DNA of 64,000 bases. Source: Rhodanobacter panaciterrae. GTDB lineage: Bacteria; Pseudomonadota; Gammaproteobacteria; Xanthomonadales; Rhodanobacteraceae. The first letter of the stretch is position 1. Every line of letters starts with the position of its first letter. The stretch covers positions 1,550,001 through 1,614,000 of the forward strand of contig NZ_BMXT01000001.1 in NCBI RefSeq assembly GCF_014651895.1. The letters are read 5' to 3'. The position numbers and the translations under genes were made by a program. This document shows, piece after piece, positions 25,763 through 34,581 of this stretch. The notes below the pieces were generated by a model. It made no database searches. It was not told the DNA's origin and saw only the letters and a list, made by a program, of their open reading frames with translations.

Positions 25763-26797
25763 ATGCGCACCCTTCTGACTGCCCTGCTTGCCTTCGCTGC
25801 TGGTGTGCTGCTGATGCTGTGGCTGTCCGGACATCCCGCCCTGCCATCAATCGCCAACCAACCCGCGCCCTCCATCGCCCCCGCCACGGCTTCCACCAGC
25901 AGCGCGCCGAACGAGACCTCATCAACCGAAGCCAATGCCGATAACGGCGATGACTGGCCCAACGCCGGACCGACCCCGGAACAGGTGCTCTACGCGCAGC
26001 CACGGATGATCCGCGATGCGCTGGCACAGCTGACCCCGCGCGTGGCCGGCAAGCCGAATCTGTACCTGCTGACGTTTGCCGGCGACGCTGGCGAGGACGT
26101 ATTCCGCAACGAAGCCGAATATGCCGCACAGTTGTTCGGCAAACGCTTCGGTGCCACCGCGCACAGCCTGGTGCTGGAAAACAATCCCGCTAGTCTCGCC
26201 ACTCATCCGTTGGCCAGTTGGAGCAACCTGGAAGCCGCGCTCGACGGCCTGGGCAAGGTGATGCAACCGGATCAGGACATCCTGCTGCTCTATGTCACCA
26301 GTCACGGCAGCGAGGACCACACCCTGCTGGTCGACATGGACCCGCTGCCACTGGATCAGATCGGCGCACCGGATCTGGCTGGCATCCTGGCCAACCACCG
26401 GTTCAAGTGGAAAGTCGTTGTCGTCAACGCCTGCTACTCGGGCGGCTTCGTTCCACCACTGCACGGACCCGGCACCCTGGTACTGACCGCCGCCCGCGCC
26501 GATCGCAGCTCGTTCGGCTGCGGCAGCGATTCGGACATCACCTACTTCGGCAAGGCATGGCTGGTCGACGCACTGAATCGCACGCCGGATTTCGTCGAGG
26601 CATTCAAGCAGGCCAGCGGCGAAATCAGCCAGTGGGAGCAGAAGGACAAGCTCACTGCGTCGGAACCGCAGATCGATATCGGCAGCGGCATCGCGGATCA
26701 GCTCGCGCTGTGGCGCAAGGGCTTCACGCCCGGCCCCGCGGTGGCGTTCAAGCCTGCCGCACCGGCGCCAGCCAGTACGACGGTGATAGCGCAGTAG
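25763..26797 (+). CDS. Membrane-anchored C13-family (legumain/caspase-like) peptidase
   Basis: A 344-residue protein: an N-terminal membrane anchor (residues 3-22), an Ala/Thr/Ser/Pro-rich linker and a cysteine peptidase domain from about residue 70. The catalytic dyad is visible as His in YVTSHGSEDHTLL and Cys in VVVNACYSGGF. C13 enzymes include legumain and the GPI8 transamidase. The catalytic domain would face the periplasm if the anchor runs as predicted. It begins 22 bases after mtnC on the same strand, so it may be co-transcribed, but no functional tie to methionine salvage is known to me. Confidence 0.88.
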   Translation: MRTLLTALLAFAAGVLLMLWLSGHPALPSIANQPAPSIAPATASTSSAPNETSSTEANADNGDDWPNAGPTPEQVLYAQPRMIRDALAQLTPRVAGKPNLYLLTFAGDAGEDVFRNEAEYAAQLFGKRFGATAHSLVLENNPASLATHPLASWSNLEAALDGLGKVMQPDQDILLLYVTSHGSEDHTLLVDMDPLPLDQIGAPDLAGILANHRFKWKVVVVNACYSGGFVPPLHGPGTLVLTAARADRSSFGCGSDSDITYFGKAWLVDALNRTPDFVEAFKQASGEISQWEQKDKLTASEPQIDIGSGIADQLALWRKGFTPGPAVAFKPAAPAPASTTVIAQ

Positions 26798-26819
26798 CCT
26801 GCTTGCAAGGCGGCCCACT

Positions 26820-27476
26820 TCACCCGCGTGGTTTAGCCCGCGCGCGCTTTCTGGCACTCGCGGCTCGGGGTGCATCCATGGCCGTCGAAGCTCCGCCGCT
26901 GCTCATCTGTTCCATCCACGACAAAGTGTCGACGTACGCCAGGAACTGCTGGAGATACCCCGGCGAAAGTTCACGCATGAGGGTGAGCGACCGGTGTACG
27001 AGGCTGCCCGAATTGAGCGGACCGGCATTGGCGGGCACTTGCTCCAGCGACTGCCGTACCTGGCTGTCCGTGCGGACCTCGGACCAGATTTTCCTGAACT
27101 CATCGAGCGCGTCCAAGGTTGGCAAGGCGGCAGACTTGAGCGCCGCGTCACTCGCGACATGATCGTCGCCGTGCGCCGTCCTGGTCTTGGCGATGTGATC
27201 GATCAGTTCGGCCAGCGCGCCATGAGCGGGCGCGCATGACGTCGATACGCTGTCGGTAGCGTCGACGTTGGATGTCGCGATTTCGAGATCGTCCGCATAG
27301 GCCTCGATCAGCTTGAACAGCCTGTTGTCCAGCAGTCGTCGCGCCTCGCCGTCATGACTTGCCGCGCGCCGCTCCAGCACCTCGATGAAATGAAATCGCA
27401 GAGGATTCAGGCGATCGGCGCCCTGCTCGCGCCACGTATCAAGTATCGCCCGGGCGCGTGTCCCGCTATTACTCAT
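26820..27476 (-). CDS. DUF2894-type protein, last gene of a stator-like cluster
   Basis: A 218-residue soluble protein, fourth gene of the cluster that begins at 30963. It is predicted mostly helical (ARAILDTWREQGADRLNPLR, FHFIEVLERRAASHDGEARR), ends in a basic Arg/Lys tail and has no signal peptide or TM segment. I recognise it as DUF2894, seen with DUF802 and OmpA-like genes in Xanthomonas and Burkholderia-type genomes; no function is known to me. ATG 27476 overlaps the OmpA-like gene by 8 bases, so it depends on translation of that gene. It converges on the C13 peptidase gene. Confidence 0.75.
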   Translation of the reverse strand: MSNSGTRARAILDTWREQGADRLNPLRFHFIEVLERRAASHDGEARRLLDNRLFKLIEAYADDLEIATSNVDATDSVSTSCAPAHGALAELIDHIAKTRTAHGDDHVASDAALKSAALPTLDALDEFRKIWSEVRTDSQVRQSLEQVPANAGPLNSGSLVHRSLTLMRELSPGYLQQFLAYVDTLSWMEQMSSGGASTAMDAPRAASARKRARAKPRG

Positions 27477-28116
27477 GAGGCGCCACGGTGGAGGTCGGCT
27501 GCTTCGGGATGGGTGAGATTTCCACGCGCCGGTTCCGCGCCCGCCCCTCGTCATCGGCATTCGAGCTCACCGGCTGCTCGGCACCGAACGCGGCGGCAAA
27601 TACCGAGGAGGCCGGGAGGCCATCAGCGATCAACGCACGGGTCACGGTCAACGCGCGCTCGGCTGACAACTCCCAGTTGTCGGCGAACTGCCGGTTGCCA
27701 TCGCGCACTTGCCGGTCGTCGGTGAAGCCGCTCACCATCAGGATTTCGTCGCGAGACTTGAGGTAGTCGGCGAGCGGGGCCGCCAGGCTCTTCAATACGT
27801 CGCGCCCTTCGGGCTGAAGCTGATCGGAGTTCAGCGCGAACAACACGCTGCCGCGAATACCGATGCGCCCATCGACGAGCGTCACCCGGCCAGCCGCCAG
27901 CGGGACCGCCAGCGCCTGCTCCAGCGTCATGCGGCGTTGCGCCTCGACCTGTCGCTGTTTGACCGCTTCATCCAGCTTGTTCGAAAGCTGCAACTGCACG
28001 CCGATCACGCCCACCAAGATCAGCACGAATACACCCAGCAGCACCGACATCAGGTCGCCGAAGGCAGCCCAGATCGGTGCCGTCGATTCCTCGACGCCAT
28101 CAAGTTCGTCGCTCAT
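27469..28116 (-). CDS. MotB/OmpA-like protein with a proton-path aspartate
   Basis: A 215-residue protein with a short cytoplasmic N-terminus, one membrane helix (about residues 18-40) and a periplasmic OmpA-type peptidoglycan-binding domain (ILMVSGFTDDRQ, NWELSAERALTVTRAL, GRARNRRVEISP). The helix begins WAAFGDLMSVLLGVF; Asp21 is placed like the ion-binding aspartate of MotB and ZorB. The gene overlaps the preceding large gene by ATGA and the following one by 8 bases. Family knowledge: such proteins anchor a rotating or force-generating stator to the cell wall. Partner here is the DUF802 protein. Confidence 0.85.
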   Translation of the reverse strand: MSDELDGVEESTAPIWAAFGDLMSVLLGVFVLILVGVIGVQLQLSNKLDEAVKQRQVEAQRRMTLEQALAVPLAAGRVTLVDGRIGIRGSVLFALNSDQLQPEGRDVLKSLAAPLADYLKSRDEILMVSGFTDDRQVRDGNRQFADNWELSAERALTVTRALIADGLPASSVFAAAFGAEQPVSSNADDEGRARNRRVEISPIPKQPTSTVAPHE

Positions 28117-30209
28117 GCCATTTCGGCCCCAGCGAGTGCCCGTTGGCTGGCGAGCTGCTGCATTTCCTCGATGATCTGCTGCTGCGACAGCATGCTCAGG
28201 TCGATCACCTCCCTCGCCTGCGCGACGTAATAGGCCAGCTGCTCGTCACTGCGTGCGAGCGACTTGTCCAGCGCGGCTTCGATGCGCTGCAGGTGATCCA
28301 TCAACAGGCCGTTCGACTCACCGAACGTCTGTACGGCCACACCGAATACTTCACCCAGGCTTGCCACCTCGACCGCGCTGCCGGTGACTTGCGCGGCCAC
28401 CGCGCCGAGCTTGCCGGTTTCAGCCTCGATATGGTCAGTGAACCGGGTGCCGACACGGTCAAGCAGATCCGCCGATGTGGCCACCAGCGCATCGACCGCC
28501 AGGCGTTGTTCGGTGGACGCGTGGTTCACGGCATCAAGCAAGGTATCGAGCGTGGCCATCAGACGGCTACGTTCCTCCAGCATCGCGGTGTCGCGGACCA
28601 TGCTGTCGGAGAGTTTCTGGCGCAGCTCGGCGACGACTTCGGCCGCCGCCTTGGGCGCTTCGGACGCGGCTTCCACCAGCCGGGAAATCTCGGCGATCGT
28701 GTCGCTGGCGTGGGCTTGGGTCTGTGCCGAAATGTCGTGCGCGGTCTTCGCGAGCGTGTCGCAAATCGCCTGCTGCCGGCTCGCGGTGTCCGCGCCGGCT
28801 TGTTCCAGGTACTTGCTCAGCGCAGCGATCATCGAAGCCAGCGTCTCCGACCAGGTGGCCAGTCGTTGCTGGTCCTGCGATGCCAGCGCTGTCTGCAAGT
28901 CCGTGTGCGATTGGTCGATGGTGCGGACCAGCGACGCCGCGTGCTGTTCAAAGGTGGCCGCAGCCACCGAGAGAGCCTGCTGATTGTGGGCAGCGAATTT
29001 CTCGTTGACGCCGGCTTGCTGTGACAGCGCATGATTCCACGCATCGGCCACGTTGCCCGCCGTAGTGTCGAGGCGTGCAGAGACACCGTCCAATAGACCA
29101 GCCGAGCGTTGCTCGAAGGTTTCGGTGAATCGTTCCAGCGAGCTGCGCAAATCTTGAACAAGCGTCTCGCTCGATCGCTGCTGCCCAACCAGTGCCTGGT
29201 TCCAGATATCGGCCACGGTGGTGGTGGTCGCCTCGAAACCCGCCGACAGCCCTTCCAACTGCCGTTGCACGGCGTGGGTAATGGTGTCGTGCAGTGCGGT
29301 CGTCTCGCGTGTGAGCCCAGCCATCGTGGCCTGTATGACGGGCAGCAGCGCGGCCCCGGCGGCACGTGCGCTCTCGGCGACGCTCTCCTTCAACGACAGC
29401 TCGACGGAGGCGGCCAGGCGCGTGTAGCTGGCCTCGGTCTTGCCGTGGAATGCGTCCTGGTTGGCGATCTGTCGTTCGTTCGCGGCCATGCTTTGTTGTT
29501 CGATGGTCGCCATCATCGTCTGCAGACGATCGACCAAGGTCGGCATCAGTTCGGTCTGCTGCTGCAGGAGCTTGAACGATTCCTCGCGCTGATGACTCTG
29601 TGAGTAGATGCGCAACGTCGTCGCGATTTCCACGTCCAGCAACTGCACTGCCTGCAGCCGCTCGCGCCGGCATAGCGCAGAAAGCAGCCCGAGCATTGCG
29701 GAACTGGCCACGCCCGCGATCGAGGTGCCGAACGCAAACCCCAGCCCTTTGACCGGTGCGGCGAGCGATCCGCGGATAGCCTCCAAATCCGTCGCGCTTT
29801 CCAGCGCCATGCCGGTGCCGCGCAGGGTCGCCATCATGCCCAGCAACGTGCCCAGCATGCCCAGCAAGACGAGCAAACCCACCAGATACGGCGTCAGCGC
29901 CGGCACCGGCAACGCCACGCGCTCACCCTCGATGCGCAAGCGTGTCGCGTTGCGCAGGCTGGGATGCAGGCGGGCGAGCCAGTCACTCAGGCTGGTCGGC
30001 GCGGCGGACAAATCCGTCACGGCGCGCGTCAGCGTGAACGTGGCTTGCCGATACCGGTGCAGCTCAAGGCCGCCGGCCAGGTAGCACGCACCAATCACCA
30101 TCGTGACGGCCGTCGCCAGCGGATTCGATCCGACGTAGCCGGCGCCGATCCAGCACACCGCGACCAGACCTGTGAAAAACACCGCGAGATTAAGAAGATT
30201 TCTGAACAT
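28113..30209 (-). CDS. MotA/ExbB-like channel with long coiled-coil tail (DUF802)
   Basis: A 698-residue protein. Four membrane helices are predicted at about 6-24, 31-48, 108-128 and 153-180. The third and fourth carry GMLGTLLGMMATLRG and GFAFGTSIAGVASSAMLG, the pattern of MotA/TolQ/ExbB channels and very like ZorA. From about residue 185 to 690 comes a long alanine-rich, heptad-like helical tail containing repeated short segments such as VADIWNQAL and VADAWNHAL. ATG 30209 is preferred; a longer frame to 30317 overlaps the upstream gene. With the MotB-like partner it would form an ion-driven stator. DUF802 units are the repeated segments. Confidence 0.82.
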   Translation of the reverse strand: MFRNLLNLAVFFTGLVAVCWIGAGYVGSNPLATAVTMVIGACYLAGGLELHRYRQATFTLTRAVTDLSAAPTSLSDWLARLHPSLRNATRLRIEGERVALPVPALTPYLVGLLVLLGMLGTLLGMMATLRGTGMALESATDLEAIRGSLAAPVKGLGFAFGTSIAGVASSAMLGLLSALCRRERLQAVQLLDVEIATTLRIYSQSHQREESFKLLQQQTELMPTLVDRLQTMMATIEQQSMAANERQIANQDAFHGKTEASYTRLAASVELSLKESVAESARAAGAALLPVIQATMAGLTRETTALHDTITHAVQRQLEGLSAGFEATTTTVADIWNQALVGQQRSSETLVQDLRSSLERFTETFEQRSAGLLDGVSARLDTTAGNVADAWNHALSQQAGVNEKFAAHNQQALSVAAATFEQHAASLVRTIDQSHTDLQTALASQDQQRLATWSETLASMIAALSKYLEQAGADTASRQQAICDTLAKTAHDISAQTQAHASDTIAEISRLVEAASEAPKAAAEVVAELRQKLSDSMVRDTAMLEERSRLMATLDTLLDAVNHASTEQRLAVDALVATSADLLDRVGTRFTDHIEAETGKLGAVAAQVTGSAVEVASLGEVFGVAVQTFGESNGLLMDHLQRIEAALDKSLARSDEQLAYYVAQAREVIDLSMLSQQQIIEEMQQLASQRALAGAEMA

Positions 30210-30219
30210 GACGTCTCTA

Positions 30220-30963
30220 TTAGTTGGTGCGAAGCGCTGCGAGCAGGCCTTCGACCGGGTGAAAACGAACGTCCAGTTCGGCGAGCAATACGCTCTGCAC
30301 GTCCTGGCGAAACACATCCAGCCATGCCCCAGGCGCTATCGCCGGGGTGTCCTCCGATACTTGCGCGTCAGCCAGCGCCTTCTGCTCGGCCTGACGCAAA
30401 CGTTCGAAGTGGTCCCCGAGTAGCGCGGGGACGTGGGCCAACAAAGTCTGCTCACGCGGACTCAGTGCGCGCTCCATGGCCGCATCCAAGGCCGCCAGCC
30501 GCGCCATGTCAGCCGTGCTCTGGGCGAGCATGTCCCGCAGACGACCTCGCAGGTTGCCGGTGGCCGCCTGCATCGAGCGCTGGATGGCGAGATAGCGCTG
30601 ACGAAACACCGAGTAATCGACTGCCTCATTCGCGCCCTCTTCCGCGGCCAAGGCGTGCTCAGCCCCACGCTGCCTTGCGGTGGCGAATGTACGATCGCCC
30701 GCAATGGTGCTGACCAACGAGGTACGCACACGAGCGCACTCGCTCTCTTCGGCACTGCCAAAGGTCGGCACGTCTGAGGCCACCTCAGATGGCTTGCCGT
30801 CAAGCGAGGTGGACAGCGCAACCGCGTGCGTCCAGTCGAGCCATTGGCCCAGCCGGTCCGACAGCGATTGTCTGGATGGGGAAACGTCAACGTCCGTCAG
30901 GCGAGCGAGCAAGCGAATGAACGTCGGGCCACGGACACTGGTCCGTTGATGAGCTTGCAGCAT
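30220..30963 (-). CDS. DUF3348-type protein, first gene of the stator-like cluster
   Basis: A 247-residue soluble protein, mostly helical, beginning TSVRGPTFIRLLARLTD and including VFRQRYLAIQRSMQAATGNL and LDVFRQDVQSVLLAELDVRF near its end. I recognise it as DUF3348, which occurs next to DUF802 genes. It has no TM segment or signal. The stop is 10 bases before the channel gene. Function unknown; from its place in the operon it may be a cytoplasmic regulator or assembly factor of the stator. A TAAAAT at 30985-30990 (minus strand) could be a -10 for the operon. Confidence 0.75.
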   Translation of the reverse strand: MLQAHQRTSVRGPTFIRLLARLTDVDVSPSRQSLSDRLGQWLDWTHAVALSTSLDGKPSEVASDVPTFGSAEESECARVRTSLVSTIAGDRTFATARQRGAEHALAAEEGANEAVDYSVFRQRYLAIQRSMQAATGNLRGRLRDMLAQSTADMARLAALDAAMERALSPREQTLLAHVPALLGDHFERLRQAEQKALADAQVSEDTPAIAPGAWLDVFRQDVQSVLLAELDVRFHPVEGLLAALRTN

Positions 30964-31133
30964 ATTTCTGGCTGAAAAACGGGCATTTTACACGCTAACG
31001 GGGTGATAGCTGCTGCCTGGCGGTTGGCGCGCAGTCGGCCGAGTCACCGGCCGGCACGCCAGTGGCGTCCGCTATCTACCCATTTTTTCCCTTCGCGGGA
31101 CCAATGAATCAACGACATGACTTGGGCGATTCG

Positions 31134-32396
31134 TCACTCTGTGCGAATCGCGACCACGGGCGGCACCTTGGCGGCATATCGTGCCGGCCCCCATACGGCC
31201 AGCTGACCGAGCAACCACAACAGCAGCGCACCGAGCAGTGGCACGTACAGCGGCATGTGCGGCAGTGGATAGAAGACCTTCATCAGGCCGAGATTCGCCA
31301 GTACCGCGAGCACGACCCCGAGCACGATGCCACCGCCGACGATCAGGAAATTCTCGGCATGGAAGTAGCGCAGGATGTCGCCTGTTGTTGCGCCGAGCGA
31401 ACGACGGATGCCGATCTGTTTGCGTCGCTGGCTGACCCAGAAACTGCTCAAGCCGACGATGCCGCCGGCGGTGGCCAACAGCAGCAATCCGCTGATGATG
31501 CCCATCAGCATGGCCAAACTTTGGTCGGTGGCATAAGCGCGCTCGCGAGCCTGAGCCATGGTAACGACGCCACCCTTGGGATCGAGGATGCGCACGCCAC
31601 CACGCGCTTGCAGTGCCTTCAGTGCGGCAGCGATCACAGGCTTCATGTCGGTAGTGTCGGTACGCAGCAGATACCACACGACATCGGCAGGGTCGACATA
31701 ATGTGCGGGGACCAGCAGGCTGTCGCCATCTGAAGATCGGGTCACGCTGATGGGCCCCTGCAAGCTGGCAAGGACACCGATGATGGGGACCGGCCCGCCC
31801 GGGAAGTAAACCGTCTTGCCCAGGGCCGAACCCTCGGGAAACAGCTTGTCGGCTAGGCTGCGGGTGACGATGATGCCGGACGGGGAAATCTTGTCGTTGG
31901 GGCCGATGGTAGTGATTTCCTCGGGGCGAAAATTGCGGCCCGCCACCAGCGAAACGCTCAGCGTATCGATCGTATGCTCGTCGGCCGCATAGATCTGGGC
32001 CCATTGCCCGCGCGTGGTCTGGTCAGGCTTGAGCTTGATTCTTACCGACAGATAGCTGCCATCGCCATCGTTTCCCAGTGGAAACCCGTAACTGGAAAAT
32101 GCATCGCGCACGCCCGGCACGTGCCGCAGGGCATCGAGGTCGGCGCGGATGTTCGCATCGATCTGGGTGGCGTTCTGACCGATCGTCCAGCCGTTGCGGA
32201 TCACGAAAAGATGTGCCTCGTCCGTGCCGGTTGGGCGGGACAGGTGCACGATGCGCGTGGCCACGATGAACAGTGCGTTGGATGTCACCGCCAGCGTCAA
32301 CGCCACCTGCAGCACGATGAGCGCGGTAGCCACCTTGTGTCGAGCCAGCGCAGCCAAGATGGGGCGCAGTTGCATGCATGCCTTGATGAATGCCAT
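31134..32396 (-). CDS. MacB/FtsX-type ABC permease (second of a pair)
   Basis: A 420-residue protein of the MacB-like permease family: one N-terminal TM helix, a large periplasmic domain (residues about 45-275), then three TM helices near the C-terminus with the FtsX-type loop RRKQIGIRRSLGATTGDILR. It lies 10 bases after the companion permease and in the same direction. Such permeases act in pairs with a separate ATPase and often a membrane-fusion protein; neither is present here. Substrate unknown. Confidence 0.85.
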   Translation of the reverse strand: MAFIKACMQLRPILAALARHKVATALIVLQVALTLAVTSNALFIVATRIVHLSRPTGTDEAHLFVIRNGWTIGQNATQIDANIRADLDALRHVPGVRDAFSSYGFPLGNDGDGSYLSVRIKLKPDQTTRGQWAQIYAADEHTIDTLSVSLVAGRNFRPEEITTIGPNDKISPSGIIVTRSLADKLFPEGSALGKTVYFPGGPVPIIGVLASLQGPISVTRSSDGDSLLVPAHYVDPADVVWYLLRTDTTDMKPVIAAALKALQARGGVRILDPKGGVVTMAQARERAYATDQSLAMLMGIISGLLLLATAGGIVGLSSFWVSQRRKQIGIRRSLGATTGDILRYFHAENFLIVGGGIVLGVVLAVLANLGLMKVFYPLPHMPLYVPLLGALLLWLLGQLAVWGPARYAAKVPPVVAIRTE

Positions 32397-32406
32397 GGCG
32401 GAAACC

Positions 32407-33735
32407 TCAGCTGTTGATCTTGATTTGCCAGGCAGGCTGGGTCTGCGCTGCCCGCCATGTGGGGTACAGCGCGGAAACTACGGTGGCCACCACCGCCAAC
32501 AGCACGGTCAGCGCGATCAGTGAGGCATCGACATGCACGAGGCGTGCAATCTTCGGCTCGAAAAGTCCCCCGGCGCCCCACAGACCAAGCAGCGTCAGCG
32601 CCACACCCACCAGGCCACCGACAAAACCCATGGTGGCCCCTTCGATCAGGAACTGCCGATAGATGGCTGATCGCGAGGCCCCGAGCGCGCGGCGAATGCC
32701 GATCTCGGGCGTTCGCCGCATGAACTGGGCCAGCATCAGCCCGACCACGTTGACCAGCACGATCAGCAGAAAGCTGGCCGAGATCAGCATGGACAAGCTC
32801 GATGCCCGGGGAGTGATCTCCATATACGCCATCCAGTCCATCAGATTGCGCAGGCGTACGTTGGGCCCCCACGAGAAGCGTCCGAGGCGTTGCTGCTGCC
32901 CGGCATAGTTGTTCAGGAACTCGCGGTAGCGAGCCACCTCGGCAGGCGTTGCAAGCTCCACCCAGGCATCGATCCAGGCGCATTCGCTGGTGAGGCGGGC
33001 ATCCCAGCGGGAGGTATCGTAAACCCCCGACTCCGTGGGGCAGCCGTTGTAGGTTGTGCTGTCCTTCTGCATGGCGATCCCGCGGGTGAACGGGATATAG
33101 ATATCCCCTGCATCATCGAACGCCTTGTTGAAAAAAGTACCGAGGTCAAAGAACCGGGGCTTCGGGTTCCAGTCCTCCAGCACGCCAGCGATCCTGAAGA
33201 CATGGCCGTCCAGCCGGATCGCCTTCCCGACACTGTTTTGTCCGCCAAACAGCTTGTCGTTCAAGCGCCGACTGATGACCACCACGGTGGCGCGCTGCTC
33301 ATCGTCATTCGCCGCCCATCCACTGCCGAAGCGAAAGGGCACATCGAACATGGCAAAAAAATCGGCGGTTACCGCATCGCCCCCCAGCGACATGGCGGGA
33401 GTGGATCCATCATCCGATTCCATCTGCCATATGGCGGGATAGAGCAACGTTTGCCGGCTGGCTTTGTGTGCCTGCCACAACACCATCGCATCGGTGTAGC
33501 TGAGCGTGTAAGGCGGTTCGTTCTGCCAGGTATGGGACGGACCAAAATTGTCGACCTGCGGCACATAAAGCCGGGAAGACTTGGCGGGGAGCGGATCGCT
33601 CGTGGTCGCGCGGAACACGGCATAGCTCACCATGCAGGCCGACACCCCGAACGCCAGCAGCACGATCACCAGCGCGGTCAAAGCCTTGCTTCGCCCGCTG
33701 CTTCGCAGCGCCAACGCGACGTAATACCCCCACAT
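32407..33735 (-). CDS. MacB/FtsX-type ABC permease (first of a pair)
   Basis: A 442-residue permease with the same topology as its neighbour: TM helix near residues 18-38, large periplasmic domain, then three C-terminal TM helices with the FtsX motif RRTPEIGIRRALGASRSAIY. ATG 33735 has GGGGAG upstream; a longer TTG start at 33762 is not needed. The gene starts about 190 bases from hisIE (same strand) and probably has its own promoter. No ATPase gene is adjacent. Confidence 0.85.
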   Translation of the reverse strand: MWGYYVALALRSSGRSKALTALVIVLLAFGVSACMVSYAVFRATTSDPLPAKSSRLYVPQVDNFGPSHTWQNEPPYTLSYTDAMVLWQAHKASRQTLLYPAIWQMESDDGSTPAMSLGGDAVTADFFAMFDVPFRFGSGWAANDDEQRATVVVISRRLNDKLFGGQNSVGKAIRLDGHVFRIAGVLEDWNPKPRFFDLGTFFNKAFDDAGDIYIPFTRGIAMQKDSTTYNGCPTESGVYDTSRWDARLTSECAWIDAWVELATPAEVARYREFLNNYAGQQQRLGRFSWGPNVRLRNLMDWMAYMEITPRASSLSMLISASFLLIVLVNVVGLMLAQFMRRTPEIGIRRALGASRSAIYRQFLIEGATMGFVGGLVGVALTLLGLWGAGGLFEPKIARLVHVDASLIALTVLLAVVATVVSALYPTWRAAQTQPAWQIKINS

Positions 33736-33928
33736 AACGCTCCCCTGTGACGCATTCGACAATCGGCAAATGTTTGGTCCGTCGATCCAAAGAATACCTG
33801 ATCGATGAAGTCACCCGGCGATGAAGAAAAAGAGCAGGAGAATGCTGACGGTTCTGCTCAAGGCACACGTTCAAAAACGTACCTAACCAAATTCGTCGAA
33901 TCGCAGTCGCAACCTTTTGAAGTTTTTC

Positions 33929-34561
33929 TCAATGTCCGCTGCGCACGTTGTGCCGCTTGGCCAGCAACGCCGAAACATCGCTCAGCGATAGTCCACGCGC
34001 ACGCAGCACCACCGTGAGATGAAAGATCAGATCAGCCGACTCACCCAGCAGTTCAGCATCATCTTGGGCTACCGCCGCCAACGCCGTCTCGACACCTTCT
34101 TCGCCGACTTTCTGCGCCATTCGGCGAATACCGCCTTCAAACAGACTGGTGGTGTAACTCCCCTCAGGACGTTCGGCATGGCGTTGTGCTACTAGTGCAT
34201 CGAGTTCGGCGAGGAACCCGAGTGGTGGCTGCACCGCGTCACCGAAGCAGCTGGACGTACCCAGATGGCAGGTCGGTCCATGCGGCGCGGCTTGCACCAG
34301 CAAGGTGTCGGCGTCGCAGTCGATGCGGATACCCTTCAGTACAAGGACGTGGCCGGAGCTTTCGCCCTTGGTCCACAGGCGTTGCTTGCTGCGGCTGTAG
34401 AACGTGACCTTGCCGCTGGCCCGCGTCTGCGCCAGCGCTTCGGCATTCATGTAGCCGAGCATCAGCACCTCGCCGCTCAGCCAGTGCTGCAGGATCGCCG
34501 GCAGCAGGCCGTCGCCCTTGGCCCAGTCGAGGCAGCTGAAGTCGGTAGTGGAATCGCTCAT
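33929..34561 (-). CDS. hisIE: Phosphoribosyl-AMP cyclohydrolase / phosphoribosyl-ATP pyrophosphatase
   Basis: A bifunctional 210-residue enzyme for steps 2 and 3 of histidine synthesis. The N-terminal HisI part carries [26 protein letters not shown] and HGPTCHLG (zinc cysteines); the C-terminal HisE part has [21 protein letters not shown] 34561 with an AAGGA about 9 bases upstream is preferred; a GTG at 34585 overlapping the hisF stop is also possible and would couple the two. Last gene of the his operon. Confidence 0.93.
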   Translation of the reverse strand: MSDSTTDFSCLDWAKGDGLLPAILQHWLSGEVLMLGYMNAEALAQTRASGKVTFYSRSKQRLWTKGESSGHVLVLKGIRIDCDADTLLVQAAPHGPTCHLGTSSCFGDAVQPPLGFLAELDALVAQRHAERPEGSYTTSLFEGGIRRMAQKVGEEGVETALAAVAQDDAELLGESADLIFHLTVVLRARGLSLSDVSALLAKRHNVRSGH

Positions 34562-34581
34562 CGCTGCTTGTCCTTGGATGT

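Noticed and set aside
26820..30963. A complete Zorya defence system
   Set aside because: The channel and MotB-like proteins resemble ZorA and ZorB, but no ZorC, ZorD or ZorE homologue is next to them; the flanks are a peptidase and permeases.
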